A stretch of DNA of 64,000 nucleotides from Limnephilus marmoratus (Eukaryota; Arthropoda; Insecta; Trichoptera; Limnephilidae), in contig OU862910.1 of the NCBI GenBank assembly GCA_917880885.1, forward strand, positions 23,324,710 to 23,388,709. Reading direction: 5' to 3'. Every line of letters starts with the position of its first letter. Within the stretch, counting starts at the first letter, position 1. Position numbers and translations under genes: made by a program. The notes beneath the pieces are model-generated. The model was not told where the DNA came from. It saw only the letters and a list, made by a program, of their open reading frames with translations, and made no database searches. Below are positions 44,283-55,964 of this stretch, piece after piece.

Positions 44283-45773
44283 GTGTCCGCGAGCCCTGGT
44301 TTTGATAATATCACAGTAAATATATTAAAACAAATGAGACAATTAATATCAAAACCAATTGCACATATCATTAATAACAGCATACAACAAGGAATTTACC
44401 CAAAAATATATAAAAATACAATAATAACCCCGGTTTTCAAATCAGGAAATACATCGGACATCTCAAACTACCGTCCCATATCTATTGTATCTAACGTAGC
44501 GAAAATATTTGAAAAAGTCGTAAAGTCACAATTAACTAAACATATCACTTCAAATAAAATTATTAATGATAACCAATTTGGCTTCAGAGAAAATTTAGGT
44601 ACGCAAGATGCAATCGCAAAAATAACCTCTATAATATATAATGCTCTTGACTCGGGAAATAAATGTTTAAGTATTTTCATCGATCTAAGAAAAGCATTTG
44701 ACAGTATAAGCCACATGAAGCTAATCAAAAAATTAGAAAATATTGGAATCCAAGGAACAGTTAAAGAATGGTTTAAAAGTTATCTTCATAAAAGACACCA
44801 ACACGTAAAAATTAACAATATATTGAGTGAACCCACCTACTCCGAATATGGAATTCCTCAAGGGACAGTTCTAGGTCCAATATTGTTTACCATTTACGTG
44901 AATGAAATGCTTTCAATACCAAAAATTGGAAAAATCATATCTTTCGCCGACGACACAGTTTTAATCATAGAAAAAAAAACTTGGGAAGAAGCCTATCGAA
45001 CTGCGAATATAGAAATAAACAACCTAAAACATTGGTTAGATGATAACTACCTTTCCTTAAACTCTGACAAAACCTATTTCATGACTTTTACATTATCAGA
45101 CAAAATCCATCCAACAATAAATTCCAATATTACTATTCATAACTCTTGTAATAATTATACGGACAACTGCAATTCACCTAAATGCTCAAAAATCTCAAAA
45201 AAAAATAATATAAAATATTTAGGCATAATTATAGATCAACATGTTAAATGGACCGAACATATTGCACAAACCGTAAACAGAATACGAAAATTTTATTACG
45301 TATTCCTCAAACTAAGAAATATTCTACATAAATCTATGCTACTAAAGGTTTACTATGCATTCGCCCAATCAGTTCTACAATATGGAATAATAGGCTGGGG
45401 AGGAGCGTTTAAAACCAACTTAACCCCACTTGAAATAGTTCATAGAAGACTCATCAAAATTATTCTAAAGAAAAAATTAGACTATTCAACCCAAAAATTA
45501 TTCGATGAATTCAAAGTATTACCACTAAACAAAATTTATCAAAAAAATGCATTACTTCAAATCCACAAAGATAAACTAACAACAAAGTCATTTAGCACCA
45601 GGCCGAGAACCTTAGGACAAATAATAATCCCTAAACTTAATACAACAACAGCCCAACATCATTACACATACTCAGCCATAAAATGCTTTAACGAACTCCC
45701 TAAAGAAATTCAATCTGAAAGGAATTATGAAATTTTTAAACAAAAACTTAAAAAACATTTTACTATTAACTAG
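44283..45773 (+). CDS. LINE ORF2 3' part: reverse transcriptase
   Basis: Continuation of ORF2 in another frame. Residues upstream of 44283 in this frame (K-F-E-K-C-T-Q-I-E-I-E) show it was one protein of about 990 residues. RT blocks are SPGFDNITVNIL, ISNYRPISIVSNVAKIFEKV, NQFGFRE, IFIDLRKAFDSISH, YGIPQGTVLGPILF, IISFADDTVL (catalytic F-A-D-D) and LKHWLDDNYLSLN. The C terminus has KYLGIIID and ends NELPKEIQSERN. No RNase H domain is seen. All catalytic residues are present, so the element is young. Stop at 45771-45773. Confidence 0.93.
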   Translation: MSASPGFDNITVNILKQMRQLISKPIAHIINNSIQQGIYPKIYKNTIITPVFKSGNTSDISNYRPISIVSNVAKIFEKVVKSQLTKHITSNKIINDNQFGFRENLGTQDAIAKITSIIYNALDSGNKCLSIFIDLRKAFDSISHMKLIKKLENIGIQGTVKEWFKSYLHKRHQHVKINNILSEPTYSEYGIPQGTVLGPILFTIYVNEMLSIPKIGKIISFADDTVLIIEKKTWEEAYRTANIEINNLKHWLDDNYLSLNSDKTYFMTFTLSDKIHPTINSNITIHNSCNNYTDNCNSPKCSKISKKNNIKYLGIIIDQHVKWTEHIAQTVNRIRKFYYVFLKLRNILHKSMLLKVYYAFAQSVLQYGIIGWGGAFKTNLTPLEIVHRRLIKIILKKKLDYSTQKLFDEFKVLPLNKIYQKNALLQIHKDKLTTKSFSTRPRTLGQIIIPKLNTTTAQHHYTYSAIKCFNELPKEIQSERNYEIFKQKLKKHFTIN

Positions 45774-46165
45774 ATTTAGGTATGTGTTACGATGTGCCAA
45801 TTATATTTCCGCTATGAACAAAAAAATGCCTACTTATATTTTCTCTACGTGTAAAAAATTTTACATTATCTTTTATTATGTACAAAAAAAAAATGCCTAC
45901 TTATATTTTCATTATGTATAAAAATTTTCCATTATTTACAAAAAAATGTCAACTGATTATTCATTTGTTATAAAAAAATTAGTTCTACATAATACATCCA
46001 AATTGTAACAACTGTTAAGTATGTATAGTACTGTCAATCTGATAGTGCTCCCTCTCTAAACACGAGAAATTCTCAATTAGGGAGGTATTGTTACCACTAA
46101 TATTATATATTATATACATTGGTTAATTATATATTATATGTATTGGTTAAATAAATAAATAAAAA
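45774..46165 (+). other. LINE 3' UTR
   Basis: AT-rich, with a duplicated AAAAATGCCTACTTATATTT block (about 45822 and 45889), then TATATTATATACATTGGTTA and its repeat. Ends in an AAAT-type tail. Confidence 0.7.
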
Positions 46166-46840
46166 CTTCACACAACACTACACCGGTTTATTGCGAAATA
46201 CTGGTTTAAGTAAGCCAATAAAATAATATGTTTTTTCACAGAAAACTATTTTGTTCTAAGTACACAATCTTTCAATGTTTAACACTTCGAGGTAATTCAC
46301 TAGTACAGGCTGTACCGAATCACTCAGAGACTCACTGAAGTGTTTATCTAAGCGAGATTATTCATACATTTAAGAAGATTGATTTTATTGTGTGTGAATT
46401 TGTGAGATTTTGTGTTTGTGCTGTAAATTGTAAATGTTCTCTGGGATTGTTGTATGTTGGCGCGGAGATCGATTTACATCAACGGTATTACTATTTTACA
46501 GACTCTCATTTAGTGCAAAAAATAAACATTGCAAATTATAATTATTTTACGCCTACCGATTTATTTTCATTTTAGCTTTAGCGTGATATTTTCTGTGACT
46601 ACTTTCGAGGTGTAATGAACAGATGAATAATGTGACGATAAGATTGCCAAGATTTATTACCCGGAATTTTTTTGTTGCTTCAAAGCAATTGAAATAAACA
46701 AAATTGAAAAGCAATTGAAATAAACAAAAATACAAGATTGTCTTTTAACCCCTTAGGCGTCGGATCTATTTTGTCGGAAGGTCAAAATATTTCCACAAAA
46801 TCCAAATAAATGGAATTTTAATGAACGCGTCCGAAAACTA
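46166..46840. other. AT-rich spacer, no gene seen
   Basis: Short fortuitous frames only. GCAATTGAAATAAACAAAA is tandemly duplicated at about 46685-46730. Confidence 0.45.
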
Positions 46841-47210
46841 AAACTGACCATAGGTCGTTGGAAGATTCGTTAAATTTTCAAAAAAGATTTTGTATTATAC
46901 CACACCCATTTCAAATCATATAATCACCCAGTAAAATAAATCAATACATTATCTGGCAAAAGCATGTTTTAGAATTTTAATTTTAGTTTAAATAAAATCA
47001 TTAAAAAATATATACGTACATGTGTTTCTTGACGAAAATTCAGCATTTTTGAATGTAGGTATAATTTAAAGCAAATTTGGAATGAAATAAAATCGATACT
47101 GAGTTATAATTTTAAAAAGCTGGTACGGAGAATAATTAATCTTTCTTATTGGGACCGCCCTAGAATTTTCGGCCGTAGGCTAGTTAAACGCTCTTAAACT
47201 TATGAAATTA
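46840..47210 (-). repeat. Dispersed repeat family R2, diverged reverse copy
   Basis: Contains ATACCACACCCATTTCAAAT and TATATACGTACATGTGTTTC, then GAGTTATAATTTTAAAAAGC and TAGTTAAACGCTCTTA, mirroring 28670-29410. Confidence 0.7.
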
Positions 47211-49740
47211 ATTGATCGATTTTAAATTTTATTATTCGAAATAAACATAAATTTTCGAAATATCAAAATATTGAAAGAAAACATAAAAAGTTTTAAATGG
47301 CTCACCTTATGTTTTTCCTAACTAAAATTACTGACAACGACAAAAAATAAAAATATGTACATGTTTTATTACGAAAACGTTTTATAACATTAGCATAAAC
47401 TCACTTTTTTGTCGTTTCATGTAAAAATAATAATAAAAAATTCCTAAAATATCATACTTTTTTTTCAAATTGCGGTCGGAAACCATGGTTCCAAAAGGTG
47501 TAGATTTTAATTGTTTTGTGGTTAACTTTTAGATTTGAATAAATGTAAAACGTGTTTTTTTTTCTTTCTAACACCATTGAGACCATATTTCTAACCATGA
47601 TAGTAAGAGAGACGATTTCTGTGAGATCTATATGAGTTGCAACAAAAAGCAAACAAATTAGACTGCGGAGTTAAAAACATAATTTAATATTTGAAAGCTT
47701 GTGATGGAAATTAGGCTAAATCTAGAAAATCTAGACCAGATAGAAGAGCTGTATTAAAACTATCAAGAACCTAGAACGTTCGATCATACTTCAGACTGAC
47801 GGATTTCCAATATCTTCTTTAGAAAATCCACTTGAATTTCAATTTAATGCATTTTTTGTTTATAAGTTTTATGACATAACCTCATAGATTTATTTAGGAC
47901 CTAGCAGGTTATACTCTGCACTGGGCATCTTCACTCTTCACACTAGTTTCTGATTGGCGACCAGGTGAAAGGTTGTTCGTTTCTTGGTTATAGGTTGTGG
48001 TCTTATGCCTATTGATGTACTGTCTCATCAAGATAAAGAGTCGATACTGAAAGGCCTGAAAAGAGGCATAACAACACGGGAGGGCGAAATATGCTAATCG
48101 CTAAAGGGACAGTGATTGATGACTTTTCCACTATCAACAAGACCACGTAGATGCAGTAACGAATATGTTAAGACCATTAACTTTTACGCACGCATTAACT
48201 TTATTTAAAATTTTCACAATTTTATAGAACTTTTCATTCAGGCGATTTCATCGCTGCTATTTGAAAAGCAGTAGTGACAATATCGCTTAAAGCGCCGCAT
48301 CCGCATTCAAAAAGAAGAAGATGGAGAGATATTTAATTACGAATGTTAGAGGAGCGCGCTAACATTTAAAGCGATAAAATCGACGCGAAAATTGCGAAAA
48401 TGTTTAATAAAATACGACTCGTTTAAAATAGAGCAAAAATCTCGCGGGGGTTGCCTTAAACAGCATTTAAAGAAACACTGTATTGTGAATTTTTTCATAC
48501 ATATAACTTGTAAAATAACTGAAACAAACGTGTTTATAATAATTTTTGGAGCATACTTTGCGATTTTTTTCTGTCGAGGGAATTTTATATAATTTGCGTT
48601 TCGGCTTGGGGAATGTCCTAGATATTATCTTCAAGAATAACATATATTTTTTAAGAGATTTATAACTTAACGTGTTTAAGGGAGATATGTAAGAAATCGG
48701 TAGAAATTCGTAATTAAATGTTGCGGTTAGAACATATTCAATCCTGATCGCCAGAAAAGCGCGAATTCGGCGTTCTCGTGACTTAGTTGCCGATCTCACA
48801 AAAGTATTTATCAGTAAAGTAAATATTTTTCACGTAAATATATTTTTGTCAGCGAAGACTTTTCACTTGCTACGACCTAACTACCCATTCGCAGTTCTAG
48901 TTTCCAGTAACTGTGTGAATGTCTACTAGCGGCTACAAGATGATATGATCACTCGCCGCTCCAAATTAGCACCAGCGACAAAACCTTATGACCGAGTTTG
49001 TTTTTTTTTTTTATTAACCGCGAGTTAATTGATGTAATTTGAATAAAAATAGCTTTTCGGTTGCGCATCCACAGATGGTTGGTTATTCATTTGGTTCAAC
49101 CAAATAAAAATCATTCGAATACAAAAAAAAAAATCATTTTATTTCACAGATTTCGGGACTTCTTTGTGAACCCGAACCCGGCCAACCGCCATCTTTAATC
49201 CGCAACTACGTAAATGCCAGCCGGTTACCCTTCTCTTTTCCACGTATCACCGGTTATAAAAAAATGAGTAAAAATATAAATATGTTTTTATTTTGTAAAA
49301 GATTTATTAAACCTCTAATGCACGCCACTGCCTTGTTAGTGATCACAAAGGTATGTTTTTGAGTCTTTTATTACATTCTATGAGTTTAATTTATAAGAAA
49401 TTATCCAAAGACATTATACGATACTCACATTGACTCAAGAATTCAATTGAAATGGGTCTCGAGCCTTCGCCGTCTTTTAAGTCCACTAGGAGAAAGGACA
49501 TTAAATGAAATAATTAAATTAATTATTTTAGCTTCAATTCTGGAAGTGGGATTGTAATAATTACAAGTCATCCCTTAGTCACAGAAAAAGATGGGTACAC
49601 CATAATAAAATTGTTGCCAACAAAAATCAAGGAAATAGTTGTCAAACGTGACTACTTGATAAAGTAGACGTGACATAAATGTACATACAATTGGAAGTAT
49701 TAAATACATCTCGTACCATGAAATTAATAATATGATCATT
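47211..49740. other. Long AT-rich stretch, no gene seen
   Basis: No coding frame above about 110 codons and no family match. CG-containing blocks at 48250-48380 and 48740-48960 are less AT-rich but unremarkable. Confidence 0.45.
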
Positions 49741-49741
49741 A

Positions 49742-49925
49742 TGGTTCCATGACAACTCAACAAGGTAGCATTTCAAATTTCAACACCCCCTTGAAAAGTG
49801 ATGAAATAAATTTTTAAAAGATCCCGTATCCTAACCTATTTGACCAAGTTTGTTTGTTTTTCATCACTTTTAATGACTTTTCAAAGGATGAAGTTGTACG
49901 TTGTTGGGTTGTCCGATCACCGATC
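49742..49925. mobile_element. MITE family M2, copy C
   Basis: TGGTTCCATGACAACTCAAC to GTTGGGTTGTCCGATCACC, with CCTAACCTATTTGACCAAG and CATCACTTTTAATGACTTTT inside. The shortest uninterrupted copy of the family. Confidence 0.72.
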
Positions 49926-51090
49926 ATTATATACCTACATAAATTATTTTACAAAAGAAAATAGCATTTTTGTCAGTAATTACAGAAGCGTTTCGGGTCA
50001 GATAATAGGGTTCCTGCCATAACGGTGAGAGTTTTTTTCTCTGGGATCAGATGTCGATGGTTTAAAACCTAGCGATATGCAAATATAGTGCCAAAATAGG
50101 AAGAAAACTTATGTCACGTCAGCATCAACATATATTATATTCCCGCCCAAATACTTGACCAGCCATTTTTGGTGTTACAAGGTGTTGCAAAACCTCAATA
50201 AACAATGTTTTTCCTATATATGCGCTATTGTGTAAAAATCTTTTATTTCTTTTACGCGGTTTTATGTTATACAAATAGTGTAATGGTAATTATTACTGGG
50301 TATAAAATTGATCTTAAACTTTTTTGAAAAAAAAAAATTAAAAAAAAGACAAACATTCCCGGGTTACGAATAACCCAAAAAATGTTTGAAAATCTCCTAC
50401 TACCGCCACAGAAAGCCGAAAATGTTGCTTGAGTTGTGATGGAGGACTTAGCCAGCCGAGGAATAGACCACGAGACACCCGGGTGGGACCCAAGCGCGGT
50501 GCCTACTCAACCACTCACCGGACTGTGTATTTTAAAAAAATAATACAATAACTTTACATATTTTAAAACATTATTTAATAATGTGGACCTCACTGGATGC
50601 TGAGGTCCCATTTATAAAAAAAACAATGGTTCGATATCGCGCTATTTTCACAAAAATACCATCATATTAAAAAAAATCGTAGTTAAGTACTTAATCGCAA
50701 ACTTTACTTGACTTATTTTTCTTATTGGTATTCCAATAAGAAAAATAAGTCAAGTAAAGTTAAGGCTGTCATACCAGCAAATCATAATTTCGATTCCGAC
50801 TGCACCGCTCACACATCAGCCGTTGCAAGCGGACGTTTTTGGAACTAGATTTCGTTCCGCTAGAAGCCGGGTTTCACGTACCTATAGTTCACGCGAAGCT
50901 GGACCTACAGTATGGTTCAGATAAAGATGTTGAATTCTCGCTTCCAGAATTTTAAAAGTAGTAGTTATTTGTAATTTGTGTATTGAAGTGCGTAGACATA
51001 AATAGATACATAAACACAGTAGGTATAAAGTAGATACCTACACAAAAAAACAATTTGTTATATTTTTTTAATATTTTGGTTTTTGTTTTT
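49926..51090. other. Intergenic DNA with a 29-bp perfect hairpin
   Basis: No gene. The hairpin AACTTTACTTGACTTATTTT... (50700-50728) pairs perfectly with 50733-50761 across a 4-nt loop. A weak tRNA-like stretch at 50440-50525 (GTGAGTGGTTGAGTAGGCAC on the minus strand) may be another SINE head. Confidence 0.6.
50700..50761. repeat. Perfect 29-bp hairpin
   Basis: Two exact 29-nt complementary arms separated by TATT. Likely the core of a foldback element. Confidence 0.9.
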
Positions 51091-51094
51091 TCAT

Positions 51095-51325
51095 TTTATT
51101 TTACGGCCATTAGAGTGGAAGAATTGAAACGTTACTTGAAATGGCTTTAGCCGTGTTTAGTGACCAGATCTGAAAAGTCAGGTACTTCCCCACCTCCATC
51201 TTCCCTAACTCCTTCCCCTCCCCCACTACCTTCAGCCTCACAACATACCCCAATTGGGGGTGATAGTCCCACTGGCTCCAGACGGGAGCAGTTGGGACTC
51301 TTGTGCGGTATTCATGAAAAAAAGA
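51095..51325 (+). mobile_element. SINE copy, 5' truncated
   Basis: Starts within the body (AGAGTGGAAGAATTGAAACG) and carries TGGCTTTAGCCGTGTTTAG, CCCCAATTGGGGGTGATAG and TTGTGCGGTATTCATG with an A-run. Lacks the tRNA head. Confidence 0.82.
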
Positions 51326-51404
51326 GTACCTAATATTCAGTTGGATTGTAAAAAATATCTCATTTTGAAATATTTATTCGTGTGCATAATTTTTAATTTT
51401 ATAT

Positions 51405-51790
51405 TTATGTGAATACCGCACAAGAGACCCAAATGCTCCCGTCTGGAGCCAGTGAGACTATGACATGACTATGGGGTATAGTATGAGGCAGAAGGTGGTG
51501 GGGAAGGGCAGGAGATGGGGAAGAGGAAGCGAAGAATTACTTGGCTATTCAGATCTGGTCACCAAACACGGCCAAAGTAATTTTTAGCAACGTTTCAATT
51601 CTGAATGGTGGTCTTACACCAGGGCGATACTAAAGTATCTTCCACTCTGGAACGTGACGCAAATATATTATTTTTATATGAAATAACCCAAATTAGTCAA
51701 ACAAAATTTATTTGCCCACGCCGGGATTCGATCCCACGACCTTCGGATTGCGAGTCAAGAGCCTTACCTCTTGACCACGCCGGCCGTCAA
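51405..51790 (-). mobile_element. SINE copy, full length
   Basis: Reverse copy whose head on the minus strand reads GACGGCCGGCGTGGTCAAGA, GGTAAGGCTCTTGACTCGCA and GGGATCGAATCCCGG. The body and GAATACCGCACAAGAG terminus match the copies at 27843 and 51095. It lies head-to-head with R1 at 51813. Confidence 0.87.
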
Positions 51791-51812
51791 TAAATAGTAT
51801 CAGTAATTTGGA

Positions 51813-52401
51813 AGGCGGGTATGGGTACCGCCGTCCCGGGAACCATGTATTGGATTATCAACACCGTACGGGTAGCCCGGGTTCATGGGGCGAGGTTTGT
51901 CAGGATCTCGGCGGCGGTGGAATCTGCCCCACCAACTACGTAGAAGGCCGGATCGGGAGAGACCTTTTTTTACAATCGCTCGACACATTGCCTATCTCTT
52001 CTTTGGGGATGCTGTGTGAAGGTTCGTTTCAGGGAAAGGGAGGAGAGGATCTTCTGAGAAGGAAAGGGTATTAGGGGTGGGTAGAAATGTGGGGGTCAGC
52101 GTGTCCAGGAGAGCGGATGTATGAATCCATCCCTCCCACTGCGGTGCAAAGCGATGTTCCGAGAGAGTAAGGCTGGAGAAGTCAAAGGGACTCCCTCAAC
52201 CACTTTCTCTAGATCCAACCTGCCATGCAGCTGGTGCGCAGACGCATCCGCCGCCAAGACCTGAAAAAACCTCACCCCATGAACCCAGGCACCCCTGCTA
52301 GTCACCAAACGTTGCGAACCACTAAGGATGACCTACGGCAGACGTGTTGGTTATCAAAAAAAATGGTTCCCGGGGCGGTGGTACCCATACCCGATTCTCA
52401 T
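51813..52401 (+). mobile_element. Dispersed repeat family R1, most complete copy
   Basis: Both ends present and inverted: GGCGGGTATGGGTACCGCCG, CCCGGGAACCAT on the left against ATGGTTCCCGGGGCGGTGGT, ACCCATACCCG on the right. Inside are GGGGATGCTGTGTGAAGG and GGATGTATGAATCCATCCC. The length of about 590 bp, inverted ends and lack of coding fit a MITE-like element. Superfamily and target duplication are not clear. Confidence 0.65.
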
Positions 52402-52799
52402 GTTTGTTATTTTTGTAATACGAAAAATGGATATAAAAAAGCCTACCCCCCATCCCTCTCAACCCCCTCCCCCTCTCACCCCACAACTTCTAACCACCCT
52501 CCACCCCCCCCGCCTCTTTTACCCCCCCCCCCCCCATATAAAAATCAATTGCTGTTTGTTAGTTTCACTAAAACTCGAGAACGGCTGGGCCGATTTAGCT
52601 GATTTTGGTTTTGAAATGTTTGTCGTAGTCCAGGAAAGGTTTAAACGTTGAGAAAATATGGAAAAGTTGCGAGGAAGATAGTAAAATCAACAATTTAATT
52701 CTCCCATATAAACTGTTCTACATACTTTCCTGTGAATTGCTAACCGTTCATCCGATTGCGATGAAACTTTGGTGAGTTGTTGTGAGCACGCCCGCAAAG

Positions 52800-55700
52800 T
52801 AGTCCAGTCAATAAATGCTCCAAAAGGAGGTGTAGAGTGCGTGAGCAGGGACCTAAGCGATTCCTCCAGAAACTTGTTTAGGGTGCTTAGGGTGTGAACA
52901 TACTAAAAGTCCTGACGTCTTGGTTGTGAGCTAGGGGGAAGGGGGGGAGGGGGAGGTCCCAATTTTCGGGTTTCCGCTTATATCTCAAAAACGGTGCGTC
53001 ACACATGAAAATTTCCTAAGGATAAGTAAAAAAAGCTCATAAAATTATCTACAACTTTTATTCTTTACGTAATTTTCGAAATCACGTCCATTTTTGACTT
53101 ACACGCTCCACAAATGTAGATATTTTTGAAAAAAATTATTTTACCTCACATTTTTCATCAAACATTCCTTCATATCGTCTAAAATATTCATCAAAGAAAG
53201 AAATTTATTTATAAGAAGTTGTAATAAATTTAATTCCCTTTTAGAATATATATACATATGCAAACAAGTCTCCAACCAGTAAATATTTACAGCAATTTTA
53301 AGGTTTTGCGTAAAATGTCGTCATTTTCAGAAAAAGCTGTTTTTATCTTATTACTGACACACCGACGTGCAACGACGATTATGCGACGCTCTTTTAGTAA
53401 GGCGTATGATCAGATATGACCATGGAAACCACATTGACGCTATCATTCAAAAGCCGAGAAGGCATAACAGGAGGCAGAGGTATTTTGCACAATGTACTAG
53501 AAGTGGTTAGTTGGTATGAGCGCAACTCATGAGATCTGCACTTCCCTTGAAGAGTATTGTGGAGTCTTCACGTCCAGTAACAACACAAGGACCTCGGACA
53601 AGCCCACCGAAGTAAAGATGCAGCAGACATTTTCAAACTCAGTCAGTGGTTTGATGCACATCCTCCCTTCCCACAAGCCAATGAAATAATGTCAATTCCC
53701 AATGTCTTCTGTCAGCTCGTCGATAAAAATCACGATGAAAAGGTTGCAGTTGACCCAACATTTCTGTTTCACCGGATGTGTATAAGCAAACGATCAGATG
53801 AGGATTTGAAGAAATTCTTTGAGTATGAGTTGGCCCCATTTCCCTTGGCACTGTTCAATGAAGGTGGGATGTGGAAGACAACTAAATCTGTCCTGTACAG
53901 CTTATTCGAGCCTACCAAAAAACTGGTCTACTGTCTCAGGTGAACATAGTTGTGGACGGAAAATTTCTACTACACAGAGTAATTTGGCAAAAAGATGCCT
54001 TCCTTGTCACAATTTGTGATCGTTACATCAACTACGTCAACCACCACTATCCTGGATGACTCACACTGTGGTATTTGATTGGTACCCAAACCCAGCCAAC
54101 GGTACAAAATCACAATAACAGATGCGATGATACAGACTGAGAAGGTCAGCTGACATCAATTTGACTTGGAACACTTCAATACCCGTTAAAAAGGAAGATT
54201 TGTTATCCAATCCTACCAACAAAAGTAACTTCATCTCTTTACTACAGACGAAGCTTCGGGAGAATGGGATACAGACTCTTCAGGACATGATGCTGACTTC
54301 CTTGTTGTGAAGATTGCTGTGGAACATTCCTCTCACAGTTTTGTGAGAAGCTTTCACTTCCTTTTGATTGCTTCCACTCCTCCCACCCAAGATATTCTGC
54401 TGCTGACAACGGACGAGGGAAAACCAAACCAATGCCACTGTCCATCCAAAAGATGCAGCACCGTGCATTTGAACACATCCTGTTCTTACATTCATTTACC
54501 GGCTGCGACACAACATCTGCACCTTTCAGGAGAGCAAGGTGGGCTTCTCAAAATTGTACTTGGAGTCAGAATTCATCAAGCAAGCGGCAATGATCTTTAT
54601 AACCCCTCCTCTACTCACGGCGAGGTTGAAGAGGCTGGAAATAAATGTTTCGTGAAATGGTATGCGGCGCCAAAAAGACAGACCTTCCTTAACCTGTACC
54701 GCTTTTAGTCGTTCACAGGGTTGGTGGCAAATATGAAGCCTGACATCAGCTCCCTCCCTCCAACAGAGAACGCAGTTAAACAGCATTCCCAGTGCACCGA
54801 TTGAGCTGCCCCCTGAATAATGGGGGTGGAAACATGAAGGAGAGACCCTGATGCCAAATACAACAAAAGATCCACCAGCGCCGGAGGTCCTTCTAAATAT
54901 GATATTTTGCCGCTGCACCAGGGATTGTGCAATTGGCAAATGTGGATGCCGAAAAGCAATGCTGACCTGTTCTGCAGCGTGTCTCCGAGTCTCCTGCCAA
55001 GGGAGATGCCTCAATAGCGTGCCTGTTGCCGAGGACGACGATGACGACGACATAGAGCCCATTCAGCAAGAACCATCCAATACTGAGGATGAAGATGCCA
55101 TGGATGAACAACGCTTGCGAGGACCCCCACGTCCAAGGAGGATGAGAATGTAACATGATGTTATTGAGAACAGTGATAACAATGAGATCTATAATTTTAT
55201 GTGCTTAATGTAACGAAATAGAATAAACATTATGATTATAAAATACAATTATGTATTTTTCAAGTAATATGATTTTTACCTATTTTATTTAATAACTGGT
55301 TTTAAAGTGTGGTCACACATATTATTAGGCGAACGAACAAGTGTTGTGTGTCAGTAATAAGATAAAAACAGCTCTTTCTGAAAATGACAACATTTTACGA
55401 AAAAACTTCAAATTGCTGTAAATGTTGAACGGTTGAAGATAAATTTACATATGTCTGTATATTCTAAAAGAAAATTAAATTCTTTACAACTTCTTTCGAA
55501 TAAATTTTTTTCTTTGATGAATATTTTAGACGATATGAAGGAATGTTTGATGAAAAATGTGAGGTAAAATGATTTTTTTCGAAAATATCTACATTTGTGG
55601 AGCGAATAACTCGAAAATGGCTGGGATTTCGAAAATTACGTATAGAATAAAAGTTGTAGATAATTTTATCAGCTTTTACTTATTATCAAAAAAATTTCCT

Positions 55701-55895
55701 CTGCGGCGCACCGTTTTTGAGATATAAGCGGAAACCCGAAAATTGGGACCTCCCCCTCCCCCTCCCCCCCCTAGCTCACCACCTAGACGTCAGGATTTTT
55801 AGTATGTTCACATCCTAAGCACCCTAAACAAGTTTCTGAAGGAATCGCTTAGGTCCCTGCTCACGCACTCTACACCCCCTTCCTTGACTGGACTA
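52800..55895 (+). mobile_element. DNA transposon with about 550-bp inverted repeats, CXC/PIN-like protein
   Basis: Ends TAGTCCAGTCAA and TTGACTGGACTA. The flanking AAG on both sides (52797-52799, 55896-55898) indicates a 3-bp target duplication, because the empty site at 30551 reads without it. The inverted repeats span about 52800-53362 and 55345-55895 with indels. They share GTAGAGTGCGTGAGCAGGGA, CCTAAGCGATTCC, a G-run tract and ATTTTCGGGTTTCCGCTTAT. The central 2 kb holds one degenerate gene. The 3-bp duplication and nuclease-like protein recall the Academ superfamily, but this assignment is from memory and unproved. Confidence 0.8.
53540..55153 (+). pseudogene. Transposon-encoded PIN/FEN-like protein with C-terminal CXC region
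   Basis: Pieces in three frames on the plus strand form one protein. They are LGQAHRSKDAADIFKLSQWF (53593-53652), an N-terminal domain (53689-53943), NIVVDGKFLLHRVIWQK (about 53945), KSNFISLLQTKLRENGIQT (about 54228), a D-A-D-F-L-V-V-K-I-A-V-E motif (about 54290) and FEHILFLHSFTGCDTTSA (about 54470). The D-A-D and G-C-D-T-T-S motifs resemble the acidic sites of PIN/FEN-type nucleases. The end (54851-55153) has CRCTRDCAIGKCGCRKAML, a TSO1-like cysteine cluster, then an Asp/Glu-rich tail. The same domain order occurs in many uncharacterised proteins of arthropods and cnidarians. Several stops and shifts make this copy dead. Confidence 0.78.
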
Positions 55896-55964
55896 AAGGT
55901 TTCTGTATATACTGGTGAGCTCTGGCATTATGAAATTTGTATATAAAATTGCAATTGGTGCCAC

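Larger units (their letters stand above)
41557..46165 (+). mobile_element. Two-ORF LINE, nearly intact
   Basis: A non-LTR retrotransposon with ORF1 (FP-like domain), a 670-bp spacer, ORF2 (endonuclease plus reverse transcriptase) and an AT-rich 3' UTR ending in TTAAATAAATAAATAAA at about 46147-46165. ORF2 carries a single frame break. ORF1 appears truncated at its N terminus, where an 18-bp hairpin marks the 5' junction. The type of reverse transcriptase suggests a CR1/L2-like clade, not resolved here. Confidence 0.88.

Noticed and set aside
50440..50525. Possible tRNA or second SINE family head
   Set aside because: A- and B-box resemblance is weak and there is no body or second copy in the window.
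51720..51790. Possible tRNA gene (minus strand)
   Set aside because: It is the head of a SINE repeated at 20975 and 27843, with stem mismatches.
54526..55062. 178-codon minus-strand frame
   Set aside because: Antisense shadow of the degenerate CXC transposon gene, whose plus-strand motifs are clear.
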